A stretch of 64,000 nt of DNA from Providencia manganoxydans (GTDB taxonomy: Bacteria > Pseudomonadota > Gammaproteobacteria > Enterobacterales > Enterobacteriaceae). The position numbers and the translations under genes are program-made. The notes beneath the pieces are model-generated. The model was not told the DNA's origin. It was given only the letters and a program-made list of their open reading frames with translations, and did not search any database. The stretch's first letter is position 1; each line of letters opens with the position of its first letter. Shown piece by piece: positions 19,684 through 28,599 of the stretch. The stretch is from contig NZ_CP067099.1 in the NCBI RefSeq assembly GCF_016618195.1, forward strand, positions 4,216,001-4,280,000, given 5' to 3'.

Positions 19684-20628
19684 TTAGGTATAAAAATAAC
19701 GCGTAAAATGAAAGAAAATAGGGGCGGCAAAACATAATGAGTCAATGCGGTCTAACATTCCGCCATGTCCTTCAATAATGGCTCCAAAATCTTTAATGCC
19801 GCTGTCTCGTTTGATCGCAGACATACACAATCCACCAACAAACCCCATTAAGGTAATTGCAAGAGACATTAACCCCGCAACCCACCAGTTAAATGGCGTA
19901 ACCCAATACAAGCAGATCCCGATCAATACAGAAGACAGTATCCCACCTAAAAAGCCTTCTATCGTTTTATTCGGGCTCAACTTAGGCACAATTGGGCGTT
20001 TGCCAAAGAGCTTACCAAATACATACTGTAAAACGTCTGAAAGTTGCGTCACGACAATAAGGAATAATAGCAGTTTTACATTTTCACCTTCGTAGCCTTT
20101 AATATCTAGCATCAATAATGCAGGTACATGGCTTAAACAGAATACAGTGACTAACATTCCCCACTGAATTTTGGCAGTACGCTCAAGAAAATGGTAAGTG
20201 TCTCCTGCTATTGCAATACGGGTTGGTAAAAATAAAAACACAAATACAGGAACAAAGATTGAAAACATGCCATACCATTGGATCCCAACTAACACATATT
20301 GCAGAGGGAGAAAAATAAAGAAACACCAAAACAACGCTTCGTGATCACTACGCCTTGTCGGTGCTAAAGTAATAAACTCTCTCAAAGCAAAAAAGGAGAT
20401 CAAGGCAAATAAGATAACAACCCCGATATTACCAATCACTACAGCCAATACACACACAATACACATTAACCACCAAGCACGTATTCTGGCATTTAAATTA
20501 TCAATTGTTGGGTTACTCTTTTCCCCTGAATAACGATAGGCAAGGATCCCACCAATAATACTTGCCACAACCAGGATGCTGAAAACACCTGATAACAATA
20601 AAGCTATTTCGCTATCCCAAATACTCAT
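19684..20628 (-). CDS. CDP-diglyceride synthase family (CdsA/YnbB-like) membrane protein
   Basis: Predicted phosphatidate cytidylyltransferase, making CDP-diacylglycerol from CTP and phosphatidic acid in the inner membrane. The C-terminal signature SAIKRDSGIKDFG followed by GHGGMLDRID is the CdsA family motif with its Lys-Asp, His and Asp-Arg-x-Asp residues. At least seven hydrophobic helices are visible in 314 residues. It overlaps the upstream acyltransferase gene by 4 bases (ATGA), so the pair is translationally coupled. It resembles E. coli YnbB and is probably a second copy beside the essential cdsA near lpxC/bamA, which lies outside this window. Confidence 0.88.
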   Translation of the reverse strand: MSIWDSEIALLLSGVFSILVVASIIGGILAYRYSGEKSNPTIDNLNARIRAWWLMCIVCVLAVVIGNIGVVILFALISFFALREFITLAPTRRSDHEALFWCFFIFLPLQYVLVGIQWYGMFSIFVPVFVFLFLPTRIAIAGDTYHFLERTAKIQWGMLVTVFCLSHVPALLMLDIKGYEGENVKLLLFLIVVTQLSDVLQYVFGKLFGKRPIVPKLSPNKTIEGFLGGILSSVLIGICLYWVTPFNWWVAGLMSLAITLMGFVGGLCMSAIKRDSGIKDFGAIIEGHGGMLDRIDSLCFAAPIFFHFTRYFYT

Positions 20629-21266
20629 GGCATCAACTCCTCTAAAGCAAGTTTTGCTCGTTGTAAAAACTCGGCTTTAGACTCTTCTTCCGCTAATGGC
20701 GCTAAAGGTTGACCGACAACCGCAGAGCAAATAATTGGCACAACCAATTTTGAGCCTTTTGGTAAAACACGATTTAAATTCTCAAGATATACAGGTACCA
20801 CTTCAACATTGGGGTATTTTTTAGAGAGATGGTAAATACCACTTTTGAAATGACTCAGCTCTTCACCATCTCCACGGGTTCCTTCAGGAAATAATATCAG
20901 TGACTCACTTTTTGCTAATATCGCTTCAAGGGGTTCTAATACATTTTCTTTGGCTGGGCCATCCCCTTTTCGATCAATTAATACTGCGCGAAAAACTTTA
21001 TTAACCAAATAACGCCTAAATGGCGTTTTATCCCAATAATCTTTAGCAGCAACAGGATGAACCGCATGGCGCATTAAAGGCGGTAGCCCCGCCCAAATAA
21101 CTAACCCATCTAAATGACTAGAGTGATTCGCATAATAAATCCGTGAAGTGATTGTTGGCTGACACCCAACCCAACGTGTTCTTACCCCTGTTAATAGTCG
21201 ACAAGTAAACGACAATAACATCCCCATACCTTTTGCTAACAAAGAAATTCTTTGTGGTTTTTCCAT
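20625..21266 (-). CDS. PlsC-like 1-acyl-glycerol-3-phosphate acyltransferase
   Basis: Predicted membrane-bound lysophospholipid acyltransferase, 213 residues. Motif I HSSHLD (pattern HxxxxD, preceded by Asn) and motif III FPEGTRGDG are both present, with the hydrophobic N-terminal anchor of the family. It lies directly upstream of a CdsA-like gene with a 4-base overlap. Together they could turn lysophosphatidate into CDP-diacylglycerol. The start at 21264-21266 is chosen because AAGGAA lies 7 bases before it; the frame stays open 6 codons further. It is probably a paralogue of plsC. The pair's specific lipid product is unknown. Confidence 0.87.
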   Translation of the reverse strand: MEKPQRISLLAKGMGMLLSFTCRLLTGVRTRWVGCQPTITSRIYYANHSSHLDGLVIWAGLPPLMRHAVHPVAAKDYWDKTPFRRYLVNKVFRAVLIDRKGDGPAKENVLEPLEAILAKSESLILFPEGTRGDGEELSHFKSGIYHLSKKYPNVEVVPVYLENLNRVLPKGSKLVVPIICSAVVGQPLAPLAEEESKAEFLQRAKLALEELMP

Positions 21267-21537
21267 CTTTATTCCTTGCAACACGTTTTCTATTTTTATT
21301 TATCAATACTTATTTTTCTTTTACAAAAATAAAGATATATAGCCCCACTAAAGAGCACAACAAGGAAGGTCTGATTTCACTTTTTTTGAGAGGATACTCT
21401 CAGATAAATAAGTAGAAATAAGTCTGGAAGGGAACAAAAGAGAATAGTGGTAGCAAGAAACCTGTTATGTTTGGCGGCAGTGACTACAGTTCTTACAATA
21501 GATTAGGAAATCAATTCATTAATTTTCGACAGGTAAC

Positions 21538-21574
21538 ACGAAGCGGGAAAAACGATGTTTTTATCCCGCTTCGT
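21538..21574 (-). terminator. Terminator-like hairpin downstream of loiP
   Basis: ACGAAGCGGGA and TCCCGCTTCGT form a perfect 11-bp stem whose loop itself pairs (AAAAAC/GTTTTT). It lies 49 bases beyond the loiP stop. The rest of the roughly 350-base gap to the acyltransferase start shows no coding frame. Confidence 0.6.
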
Positions 21575-21622
21575 CAACAACTTCAGTAGTAGTAACGACT
21601 GAATAGCTTTAACAAATACAGA

Positions 21623-22372
21623 TTACTTGTCTGCGGCGATGCGCTCACGAATGTGCTGAGCACGCTCCGCTGATGGTGGGTGAGAATCAAACATACTGCT
21701 TTCACTACCACCTAATTTTGCTAGTTTCTCAAAGCTAGTTGCTAAACCTTCGGTTTTAATACCGCGTTTTTTCAACAGGTCATAAGAGAAATCATCCGCT
21801 TGACTTTCTTGGTGCTGAGAGAACTGAGAATTAACCAATTTCTCACCCAAAGCAGCAACTTGTGATGCGCTTAGTTGTTCAACCACGCCACCTGCTGAAG
21901 CAGCGGCTGTACGTGCAGCAACTGTTGCATAAGCAACTTGCATTGCTTTACGTGAATGACCTAGCGCAACGTGGCCCATTTCATGACCAAGAACACCTTC
22001 GATTTCGTTGTCATTCATCAGATCCATCATACCGCTATACACACGTACACAGCCATTTGCCATAGCCCATGCGTTAACATCATCAGTCATATAAACTTTA
22101 TAGTTAACAGGTGTTCCATCAACTTCATTTCCTAGCGCTTTAGCAATTTTGTCTAAACGTTTTGAATACTTGCTAGAAGAAGGAGCGATTTTATTTTGAG
22201 CGTCCATCTCTTTACATGATTGGTCGCTTAGTTGCTTCACATCGCTATCAGTTAATGTAGCAGCTTGAAATAGTTGCATACCTGAATTCGTTAGCATGCC
22301 CTGATCTAAATTTTTACACCCAGTCAAAATGACAGCTGATACAGCGACTGCAACAAGTGCCTTCATTTTCAT
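21623..22372 (-). CDS. loiP: M48 metalloprotease LoiP (lipoprotein)
   Basis: Outer-membrane-anchored zinc metalloprotease linked to low-osmolarity and envelope stress. The 249-residue product starts with a lipoprotein signal whose lipobox LTGC puts the lipidated Cys at 19. The M48 motif HEMGH follows NDNEIEGVLG, with the downstream Glu supplied by ESQADDFSYDLLKKRG. DSHPPSAERAQHI is the conserved C-terminal block. Nearly every segment matches E. coli LoiP (YggG, 252 residues), including NYKVYMTDDVNAWAMANGC. The start at 22370-22372 has AAGGA 9 bases upstream. In E. coli loiP lies elsewhere (near speB/tktA), so this placement by the cpx genes is different. Cpx control is plausible but I saw no CpxR box at it. 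Confidence 0.93.
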   Translation of the reverse strand: MKMKALVAVAVSAVILTGCKNLDQGMLTNSGMQLFQAATLTDSDVKQLSDQSCKEMDAQNKIAPSSSKYSKRLDKIAKALGNEVDGTPVNYKVYMTDDVNAWAMANGCVRVYSGMMDLMNDNEIEGVLGHEMGHVALGHSRKAMQVAYATVAARTAAASAGGVVEQLSASQVAALGEKLVNSQFSQHQESQADDFSYDLLKKRGIKTEGLATSFEKLAKLGGSESSMFDSHPPSAERAQHIRERIAADK

Positions 22373-22686
22373 AATATTTTTTCCTTTGCAATACACACAA
22401 CTATTTTTTTAAGCGTTAAAGACTATAAATTCTGAAAAAAATAACAATAGGAATATAGAGAGATAATACTCATCATACGAATTTTATCTGATTTCTATTC
22501 AAATAGCAGAATCGCTAGCAGAATAAGTCATACTATCTCAAATAATTCACTGAAATTTCAATAATTGCAAAAAATAATATTTTATAAATGGCTTAAAATG
22601 CAAGATGAATAAGATATCAGGCAAGACAAACATGGGGGGATTAACAAGCCAACAAAGTCACAATCGATAATGCAAACATGACGACC

Positions 22687-22714
22687 AGCAAAAAAATAGC
22701 CCCTAAAAGGGGCT
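22687..22714 (-). terminator. Rho-independent terminator of cpxP
   Basis: On the minus strand AGCCCC-TTTTA-GGGGCT is followed by ATTTTTTT, a classic terminator about 95 bases after the cpxP stop. The remaining 310 bases towards loiP hold no visible gene. Confidence 0.88.
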
Positions 22715-22807
22715 GTAAAAGACAGGGATGGTGTCTATGGCAAGGAAAAACTTCACTTATTGCTACTTCACTACTACGATCAAGAGAATTTAGATCAAAA
22801 GAATTCG

Positions 22808-23350
22808 TTACTGCAAAGCCTGAAACTGAGACATTTTTTGTTGATGTATCTTCTCTAATTGGGCTTTCTGCTCAGGTGTTAATAACTGGTACAATTCATG
22901 ATGAATTCGAGCCATTTCAACACGCTGATTCAATTCTTTTTGCAAACTTTTTTCTAACTGTTCACGAATGGCTTTTTCATCAAAGTCGTCCGCGACAATT
23001 AGATTGTGCAGTGCTTCACGCTCTTGCACAGAAACTGGGTTATCAAATTGATAACGACGCTGAGTTGCCATTAAATCACGCAATTGCTGACGCTGTTTTT
23101 CATTTAACGTGATACCATTAAACATAAATGTACTTGTGCGTTCTTCACTACCAAACAACTCATAGTGTTGAAGTTGAGTCATGACAGGCACTGAAGATGC
23201 AGACTCATTTTGCATTTGTAGCATTAGCGGGCTAGATGTATCACCAGTTTGTTGAACACTTTCTGGTGTATCCCCAAAAGCCGTCACTGAACCGATAATA
23301 AATGCAGAAGCTAACACTAACTTGACTGTTGTTTGTGAAGTTCTTTGCAT
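22808..23350 (-). CDS. cpxP: Periplasmic Cpx stress adaptor CpxP
   Basis: Periplasmic inhibitor of the CpxA sensor that also recognises misfolded proteins. The 180-residue product has a signal peptide ending near TAFGD. The family's LTxxQ pattern appears twice: LNEKQRQQLRDLM in the middle and LTPEQKAQLEKIHQQKM near the end. FMFNGITL and DDFDEKAIREQ match CpxP between them. The N-terminal part of the mature protein is longer and less conserved than in E. coli. The start at 23348-23350 has AAGGAG 7 bases upstream; the frame stays open 13 codons further. It is divergent from cpxRA with a CpxR box between, as in E. coli. Confidence 0.93.
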   Translation of the reverse strand: MQRTSQTTVKLVLASAFIIGSVTAFGDTPESVQQTGDTSSPLMLQMQNESASSVPVMTQLQHYELFGSEERTSTFMFNGITLNEKQRQQLRDLMATQRRYQFDNPVSVQEREALHNLIVADDFDEKAIREQLEKSLQKELNQRVEMARIHHELYQLLTPEQKAQLEKIHQQKMSQFQALQ

Positions 23351-23434
23351 TCCAATACTCCTTGTTCTCGGACAGTGCTCGTGATTCAATGTGGATAACT
23401 ATACGCCGGTGGCTGCAAACTAGCGTCAGAGCAT

Positions 23435-23449
23435 GTAAAAGAACGTAAA
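23435..23449. promoter_or_regulatory. CpxR-binding box between cpxP and cpxR
   Basis: GTAAA-AGAAC-GTAAA is a perfect match to the CpxR consensus GTAAA(N5)GTAAA. It lies in the 154-base divergent region, so phosphorylated CpxR can activate cpxP and autoregulate cpxRA. Confidence 0.85.
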
Positions 23450-23504
23450 GTCATGGAATCGTGAAGATTGTTATCGTATTTTGGCAGTTGGAGGACTTAA
23501 ACAC

Positions 23505-24203
23505 ATGCATAAAATCCTATTAGTTGATGACGACCGTGAACTCACGTCGCTCTTAAAAGAACTGCTCGAAATGGAAGGTTTCAACGTTGTCATCGCCTAT
23601 GATGGTGAACAGGCTTTACAACAGATTGACTCATCCATTGATCTATTATTACTCGATGTCATGATGCCAAAGAAAAACGGCATTGAGACCTTAAAAGAAC
23701 TACGTCAGATCCACCAAACCCCTGTCATTATGTTGACCGCACGCGGTAGCGAACTCGACAAAGTATTAGGGCTTGAATTAGGTGCAGATGACTATCTTCC
23801 TAAACCATTCAATGACCGTGAATTAGTTGCCCGTATTCGTGCGCTACTACGCCGTTCAAATTGGAGTGAACAAACCCAAGGTGACAATAGCAATACACCT
23901 GTTCTGCAAGTGGATAAGCTACAACTCAATCCAGGCCGTCAAGAGGCCAGTTTCGATAATGAAATCCTTGACTTAACCGGAACTGAGTTCACCTTACTGT
24001 ATTTATTAGCGCAGCACCTTGGCCAAGTCGTTTCAAGGGAACATTTAAGCCAAGAAGTACTCGGAAAACGTCTGACTCCGTTTGACCGTGCGATTGATAT
24101 GCACATCTCAAACTTACGTCGTAAACTGCCAGAACGAACAGATGGCCAACCTTGGTTTAAAACCTTGCGTGGTCGTGGATACTTAATGGTTTCTGCAACA
24201 TGA
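23505..24203 (+). CDS. cpxR: Response regulator CpxR
   Basis: OmpR-family transcription factor of the envelope stress response. The 232 residues equal the E. coli length. Receiver domain: acidic pocket in LLVDDDREL, phosphoacceptor Asp51 in LLLLDVMMP, conserved Thr in VIMLTARG and Lys in DDYLPKPF. A winged-helix DNA-binding domain follows (LTGTEFTLLYLLAQHLGQVVSREHL and RGRGYLMV). GGAGG lies about 10 bases before the ATG at 23505; the frame stays open 8 codons further, but the family starts here. The stop overlaps the cpxA start. Confidence 0.98.
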   Translation: MHKILLVDDDRELTSLLKELLEMEGFNVVIAYDGEQALQQIDSSIDLLLLDVMMPKKNGIETLKELRQIHQTPVIMLTARGSELDKVLGLELGADDYLPKPFNDRELVARIRALLRRSNWSEQTQGDNSNTPVLQVDKLQLNPGRQEASFDNEILDLTGTEFTLLYLLAQHLGQVVSREHLSQEVLGKRLTPFDRAIDMHISNLRRKLPERTDGQPWFKTLRGRGYLMVSAT

Positions 24204-25570
24204 TAAATAGCTTAACCGCAAGGATATTTGCGATTTTCTGGTTCACCCTCGCACTAGTATTGATGCTAGTGCTGATGGTGCCCAAGCTTGACTCTAGGCA
24301 GCTCACTGTCCTTATGGAGAGTGAGCAACGCCAAGGGGAAATGCTTGAGCAGCACATTGAAGCTGAACTGGCACAAGCACCGATGAACGACCTACTTTGG
24401 TGGAGGCGAATTTCCAATTCCATCAAAAAATGGGCGCCCCCTGGCCAACGTCTCATTATTGTGACCAGCGAAGGACGTGTTATTGGTGCGATGCCAAGTG
24501 AAATGCAAGTTATCCGTAATTTTATTGGGCAATCAGACAATGCTGATCACCCTAAAAAGAAAAAGTATGGTCGTGCCGAAATCTTAGGCCCTTTTTCCAT
24601 ACGCGATGGTGAAGACCATTACCAACTCTATTTAGTTCGTCCTGCAAATAGCCCACAATCTGACTTTATCAACTTATTGTTTGACCGGCCATTCTTACTG
24701 TTAATTGCCACCATGCTCATCAGTGCCCCGTTATTGCTCTGGCTATCTTGGAGCCTTGCCCGCCCTGCGCGCAAACTCAAAATGGCAGCAGATGATGTCG
24801 CAAAAGGCAACTTACGGCCTCACCCAGAACTGGAAGCTGGGCCTCAAGAATTTTTATCTGCGGGGAACAGTTTTAACCAAATGATCAGCGCTCTCGATGG
24901 CATGGTGAGTGCCCAGCAGCGACTTATCTCTGATATCTCTCATGAACTGAGAACCCCACTGACGCGTTTGCAATTAGCGACAGCTTTATTACGCCGTCGG
25001 CATGGTGAAAGTAAAGAATTAGAGCGTATTGAAACCGAAACCCACCGCCTTGATAGCATGATCAATGACTTACTCGTACTATCACGCAGTCAGCACAAAA
25101 ATGAAATCTTAAGGGAGAACATTAAGGCTGATGATCTGTGGGGCGATATTTTAGAAGACGCAAAATTCGAAGCGGAACAGATGAATAAAACCCTTGATGT
25201 CACATCACCACCGGGCTCATGGCCTATCTATTGCAATCCATCGGCGATTGGTAGTGCCTTTGAAAACATCGTCCGTAACGCACTGCGCTACTCAAATACT
25301 CATATCGCTGTCGATTTCAAAGAAGAAAACAATGGTGTACTAATCACTGTTGACGACGATGGCCCTGGCGTTAGCCCAGCCGACCGTGAACACATCTTCC
25401 GCCCTTTCTACCGCACAGACGAAGCACGAGATAGAGAAACCGGAGGCACTGGCTTAGGCCTTGCCATTGTGGAAACTGCCATCTCACAGCATAAAGGTTG
25501 GGTGAAAGCCGATGATAGCCCATTAGGGGGGCTACGTTTGCAAATTTGGCTTCCTGAACATGGGCGCTAA
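24200..25570 (+). CDS. cpxA: Sensor histidine kinase CpxA
   Basis: Inner-membrane sensor kinase/phosphatase for CpxR, inhibited by CpxP. The 456 residues include an N-terminal membrane helix (about 7-29), a periplasmic sensor domain, a second helix (about 162-185) and a HAMP linker. His248 in ISDISHELRTPLTRLQ is the phosphorylation site. The ATPase boxes follow: N box NIVRNALRYS, G1 DDDGPGV and G2 GGTGLGLAIV. The ATG overlaps the cpxR stop by 4 bases. A terminator follows at 25595. Confidence 0.98.
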   Translation: MINSLTARIFAIFWFTLALVLMLVLMVPKLDSRQLTVLMESEQRQGEMLEQHIEAELAQAPMNDLLWWRRISNSIKKWAPPGQRLIIVTSEGRVIGAMPSEMQVIRNFIGQSDNADHPKKKKYGRAEILGPFSIRDGEDHYQLYLVRPANSPQSDFINLLFDRPFLLLIATMLISAPLLLWLSWSLARPARKLKMAADDVAKGNLRPHPELEAGPQEFLSAGNSFNQMISALDGMVSAQQRLISDISHELRTPLTRLQLATALLRRRHGESKELERIETETHRLDSMINDLLVLSRSQHKNEILRENIKADDLWGDILEDAKFEAEQMNKTLDVTSPPGSWPIYCNPSAIGSAFENIVRNALRYSNTHIAVDFKEENNGVLITVDDDGPGVSPADREHIFRPFYRTDEARDRETGGTGLGLAIVETAISQHKGWVKADDSPLGGLRLQIWLPEHGR

Positions 25571-25594
25571 CGCCACTCAATCATAAATCTAACT

Positions 25595-25636
25595 TAAGGC
25601 TTCTTGAATATTAAGTTGAAGAAGCCTTATTTTATT
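25595..25636 (+). terminator. Terminator of cpxRA
   Basis: TAAGGCTTCTT and AAGAAGCCTTA form a perfect 11-bp stem followed by TTTTATTA, 25 bases beyond the cpxA stop. Confidence 0.87.
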
Positions 25637-25701
25637 ACACATCATTAACAGTGTATTAATTTCAACCTAAGCAATATTCCTGATATTTATTACACACCAA
25701 A

Positions 25702-25739
25702 CTAAATAACTTTTTTAATCAAGAATAAAAGTTATTTAG
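25702..25739. repeat. AT-rich perfect inverted repeat upstream of wzi
   Basis: CTAAATAACTTTT and AAAAGTTATTTAG are perfect 13-base arms around 12 bases. The roughly 490-base gap between cpxA and wzi is otherwise AT-rich, holding this and the cpxA terminator but no gene that I can see. Confidence 0.5.
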
Positions 25740-26058
25740 AAAAAATAGACACGGAATAATTGTCAAAATAACACTTAACCTCTGAATTCTAATAAATCCT
25801 ATTTAGAGTTATATCGTTATACCGATATCTAGAAAATGCCGTTTGTCTGATATATTGATATTCTGCTTTTTATTTACAGATAGATTACCTATTATAAAAA
25901 GGCCGAAGCACGCATACCTAATCAACACAACGAATATAAGGGTAATGTTAGCGTGGGTATTACCACACTAAATTCGTGTGCTGCATTAAATTAATATTTT
26001 GCATATTTTTTTCATAAAAACACAAAAAATTAGACGACTCAACTCAATGGATTCATCA

Positions 26059-27498
26059 ATGAAAAATATCAAGTTGACCAAACTAGCCATCCTAACGTTA
26101 TTGAGTGCAATGAGTGGCAGCACACTAGCGGGTGGACTAGTCCTTCCAGACAACAACTTAAGAAACGATCTTGCGTGGCTCTCAGAACGGAACGTTATCC
26201 AAATTAGCCTTTCGACTTGGCCGTTATCTTCAGAAGAAATTACCCGCGCGTTAAATAACGCCAATATCACCAATAATGAACAAGAAGCTCTTGTCCAACG
26301 TATCAAACAACAGCTCAACCGCACGAAGAACAGCGTTCAGCTACAAACCTACCTATCAACGGGTAAATCACCAATGCCACAAGGGTTCGCACAAAGCGAA
26401 TACAGCGACTTCCGCTACACCGTTGAGGGTAACTACAGCACTGATGATGTTGATTTAAATTTAAAAGCCAATGCGGAACGCGCACTGCGAGTTGAAAATG
26501 GTTCCGACTACAACCTAAACGGCTCCTATGGCGGCGTTAAAGTGTGGAACCAATGGATAAGTTTTGGTGAGATCCCTCAATGGTGGGGGCCTGGCCATGA
26601 TGGCAGCTTAATTCGTACTGACGCTGCAAGACCAGTAACAGGTTTCCTACTACAGCGTGCTGACCAAAGCCCATTTGAGACGCCTTGGCTTTCATGGATT
26701 GGCTCATGGCAATATCAGCTAACCGCAGGGCAAATTAAACAGTACTCCTCACAGCCGCATACTAAATTGATTGGCCTACGTATGACCATGAACCCAACTG
26801 ACTTCTTTGAATTGGGCGGTTCACGTGTAGTCATGTGGGGTGGTGAAGGCCGTCCAAATAACTGGAATTCGTTCTGGAATGCCATGGCTGGTAGAGATAA
26901 TACGGGCGATGTTAATGATGACCCAGGTAACCAACTTGCTGGCCTAGATGCAAAAATTAAACTTTATCCGCTAATTGGTTTACCTGTCAGTATTTATGGT
27001 CAAATGATCGGTGAAGACGAAGCTGGCATGTTCCCATCGAAAAATGCGTTCATGGGCGGTATTGAAGGTTATCACACCGCTTGGGGTCAACCTCTGAGCT
27101 GGTATATTGAAGGCGCCAATACGCATACCGAGTGGAATAAAAATGGCGTGATGTATCGTCACTTTATTTATAAAGACGGTTATTACCAACAAGGTGCCCC
27201 ACTAGGCCATGCAATGGGCGGTGACGGTCGCATGATATCAGGGAAAGTAGAATATACCCTTGATGATGATAACCGTGTCAGCACTCGCTTAGTGTATGCC
27301 AAGGTCAATAAAGAAAGTTATCCACAAAATAAAGCCTATCCAAGATCCGAAACCATTAAAGGTATTGATTTAGGTTGGTGGCATAACTTTGATGACCGAG
27401 TTAATACCGATGCTAAAGTCTGGGTTTCTCAATCAGATTACAACACACGTGATGACGTGGGTGCATCCGTTATGGTTACCCTGCCATTTAAGTGGTAG
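26059..27498 (+). CDS. wzi: Wzi-type capsule surface assembly protein
   Basis: Outer-membrane beta-barrel that anchors group 1-type capsule on the cell surface. With the chosen start it is 479 residues, the length of E. coli K30 Wzi. A signal peptide ends at TLAGG, followed by GLVLPDNNLRNDLAWLSERNVIQISLSTWP, split over the typical periplasmic helical part. GEIPQWWGPGHDGSLI and WWHNFDDRVNTDAKVWVSQ are family landmarks, and the C-terminus ends in FKW. Neither this ATG nor the one at 26047 has a strong ribosome site; the signal peptide favours 26059. It lies upstream of the polysaccharide cluster, separated by ERIC repeats, rather than next to wza. Confidence 0.88.
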   Translation: MKNIKLTKLAILTLLSAMSGSTLAGGLVLPDNNLRNDLAWLSERNVIQISLSTWPLSSEEITRALNNANITNNEQEALVQRIKQQLNRTKNSVQLQTYLSTGKSPMPQGFAQSEYSDFRYTVEGNYSTDDVDLNLKANAERALRVENGSDYNLNGSYGGVKVWNQWISFGEIPQWWGPGHDGSLIRTDAARPVTGFLLQRADQSPFETPWLSWIGSWQYQLTAGQIKQYSSQPHTKLIGLRMTMNPTDFFELGGSRVVMWGGEGRPNNWNSFWNAMAGRDNTGDVNDDPGNQLAGLDAKIKLYPLIGLPVSIYGQMIGEDEAGMFPSKNAFMGGIEGYHTAWGQPLSWYIEGANTHTEWNKNGVMYRHFIYKDGYYQQGAPLGHAMGGDGRMISGKVEYTLDDDNRVSTRLVYAKVNKESYPQNKAYPRSETIKGIDLGWWHNFDDRVNTDAKVWVSQSDYNTRDDVGASVMVTLPFKW

Positions 27499-27503
27499 TA
27501 GTT

Positions 27504-27641
27504 GGTTTAAATAATTCGAGTTATAAGTAGTCGGTAAGTCAAGATAGTCGGGGAGCATAAGTAAACTGTGTGACCCGTCTAACTGAGTACAGTTGTCACA
27601 CCTCAACAGAGAACATTGCAACTTGCAGTATGACGAGTAGA
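27504..27641. repeat. ERIC element, tandem copy 1
   Basis: The left end is partly worn (TTTAAATAATTCGAG) and the right end is GCAACTTGCAGTATGACGAG, joined directly to the next copy. It begins a few bases after the wzi stop. Confidence 0.85.
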
Positions 27642-27779
27642 TACTCTAAATAATTCGAGATGCAGGTAGGCGACAAGCGAAGATAGGCGGGGAGCATAGA
27701 TAACTATGTGACTCAGCTAGCTGAGCGCAGTCACCACACCTCAACCCAAAGCGTTGCAACTTGCAGTATGACGAGTAGA
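27639..27779. repeat. ERIC element, tandem copy 2
   Basis: It starts ATACTCTAAATAATTCGAG and ends TTGCAGTATGACGAGTAGA. The core retains GGCGACAAGCG and GGGAGCATAG, typical of ERIC. Confidence 0.88.
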
Positions 27780-27902
27780 TACTCTAAATAATTCAAGGTG
27801 CAACTAGGCGACAAGTGAGTGAGACGCTAGGAGCATACATCAGTATGTGACTGGCGCGAATGAGCGCAGTCAACACCCCTGTATCTTGAAGTATGACGAG
27901 TA
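27778..27902. repeat. ERIC element, tandem copy 3
   Basis: It starts GATACTCTAAATAATTCAAG and ends CTTGAAGTATGACGAGTAC. The centre has CTAGGAGCATACAT and TATGTGACTGGCGCGAATGA, close to the ERIC consensus. Confidence 0.9.
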
Positions 27903-28477
27903 CCGTGTTGTTATTTATTCACCCCCCAACTACACTTCATTATATCGACATAAAAGACAATAAACGTCGGTAAAATTAATTTACTCTAGACGCTTATTAA
28001 TTGTTTTCAGATAATTTATAGTTGTTTTTTATTAATAAAACACTGTTTACGCGTTTGAAACACAATTAATGAACAATAATTATGTTTCTCTAAGTTATTT
28101 AACTTAAATCAACACGGTACTAATGTGCCAATAGATACTTAGCGTCAATAAATAGAATACCTCGATAAAATATAAGGTTATTTTCATCAGCCCTAAAATA
28201 AAATTTCAGACTTTCGGCAAGCGATGATTAGAATACGCATAACATAATAATTTAAAAGAAGTTATATAATTGACTGGATAAATAAGACTATTCTCTAAGA
28301 CAATTACACCAATAGTCACAACCTATATTTAATGCTATTATTAGGCGCATTTGCTTGACCGTGTCAGTGCAGAGGCATACTCTTTCACGAGTATAAAATG
28401 ATAAGAAATGCTTATCAATTGACCAGTTGCGAAAAAAGGTAACATTTTCAATTAATAAGCGTGACTACAGAATTCAA
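27903..28477. other. Long leader region before the rfb operon
   Basis: About 575 AT-rich bases between the ERIC array and JUMPStart with no coding frame that I trust. The main promoter of the polysaccharide operon should lie here; I could not choose one. Confidence 0.45.
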
Positions 28478-28478
28478 T

Positions 28479-28514
28479 GGTGCTCTGGGACCCGACAACC
28501 CAGTGCGGTAGCTA
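28479..28514 (+). promoter_or_regulatory. JUMPStart sequence with ops element
   Basis: GGTGCTCTGGGA followed by AACCCAGTGCGGTAGCTA matches the JUMPStart leader of enterobacterial surface polysaccharide operons. The ops core TGCGGTAGCTA is at 28504-28514 (consensus GGCGGTAGNNT). In other enterobacteria RfaH is recruited here and prevents termination through the long operon. Confidence 0.85.
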
Positions 28515-28599
28515 TGGTCTAACCTAATTAAATCATGAACATTTATACCATAGTTAAATCCCTCCTTACTTAATAGATTATTAATTAGCAAGGTTTTCA

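Noticed and set aside
22678..23112. Plus-strand open frame of 144 codons opposite cpxP
   Set aside because: It runs through the cpxP terminator and is antisense to a clear cpxP; a shadow frame.
27499..28477. Tandem repeats after wzi as a CRISPR array or insertion sequence
   Set aside because: The units match ERIC ends and length; there is no transposase frame and no regular spacers.
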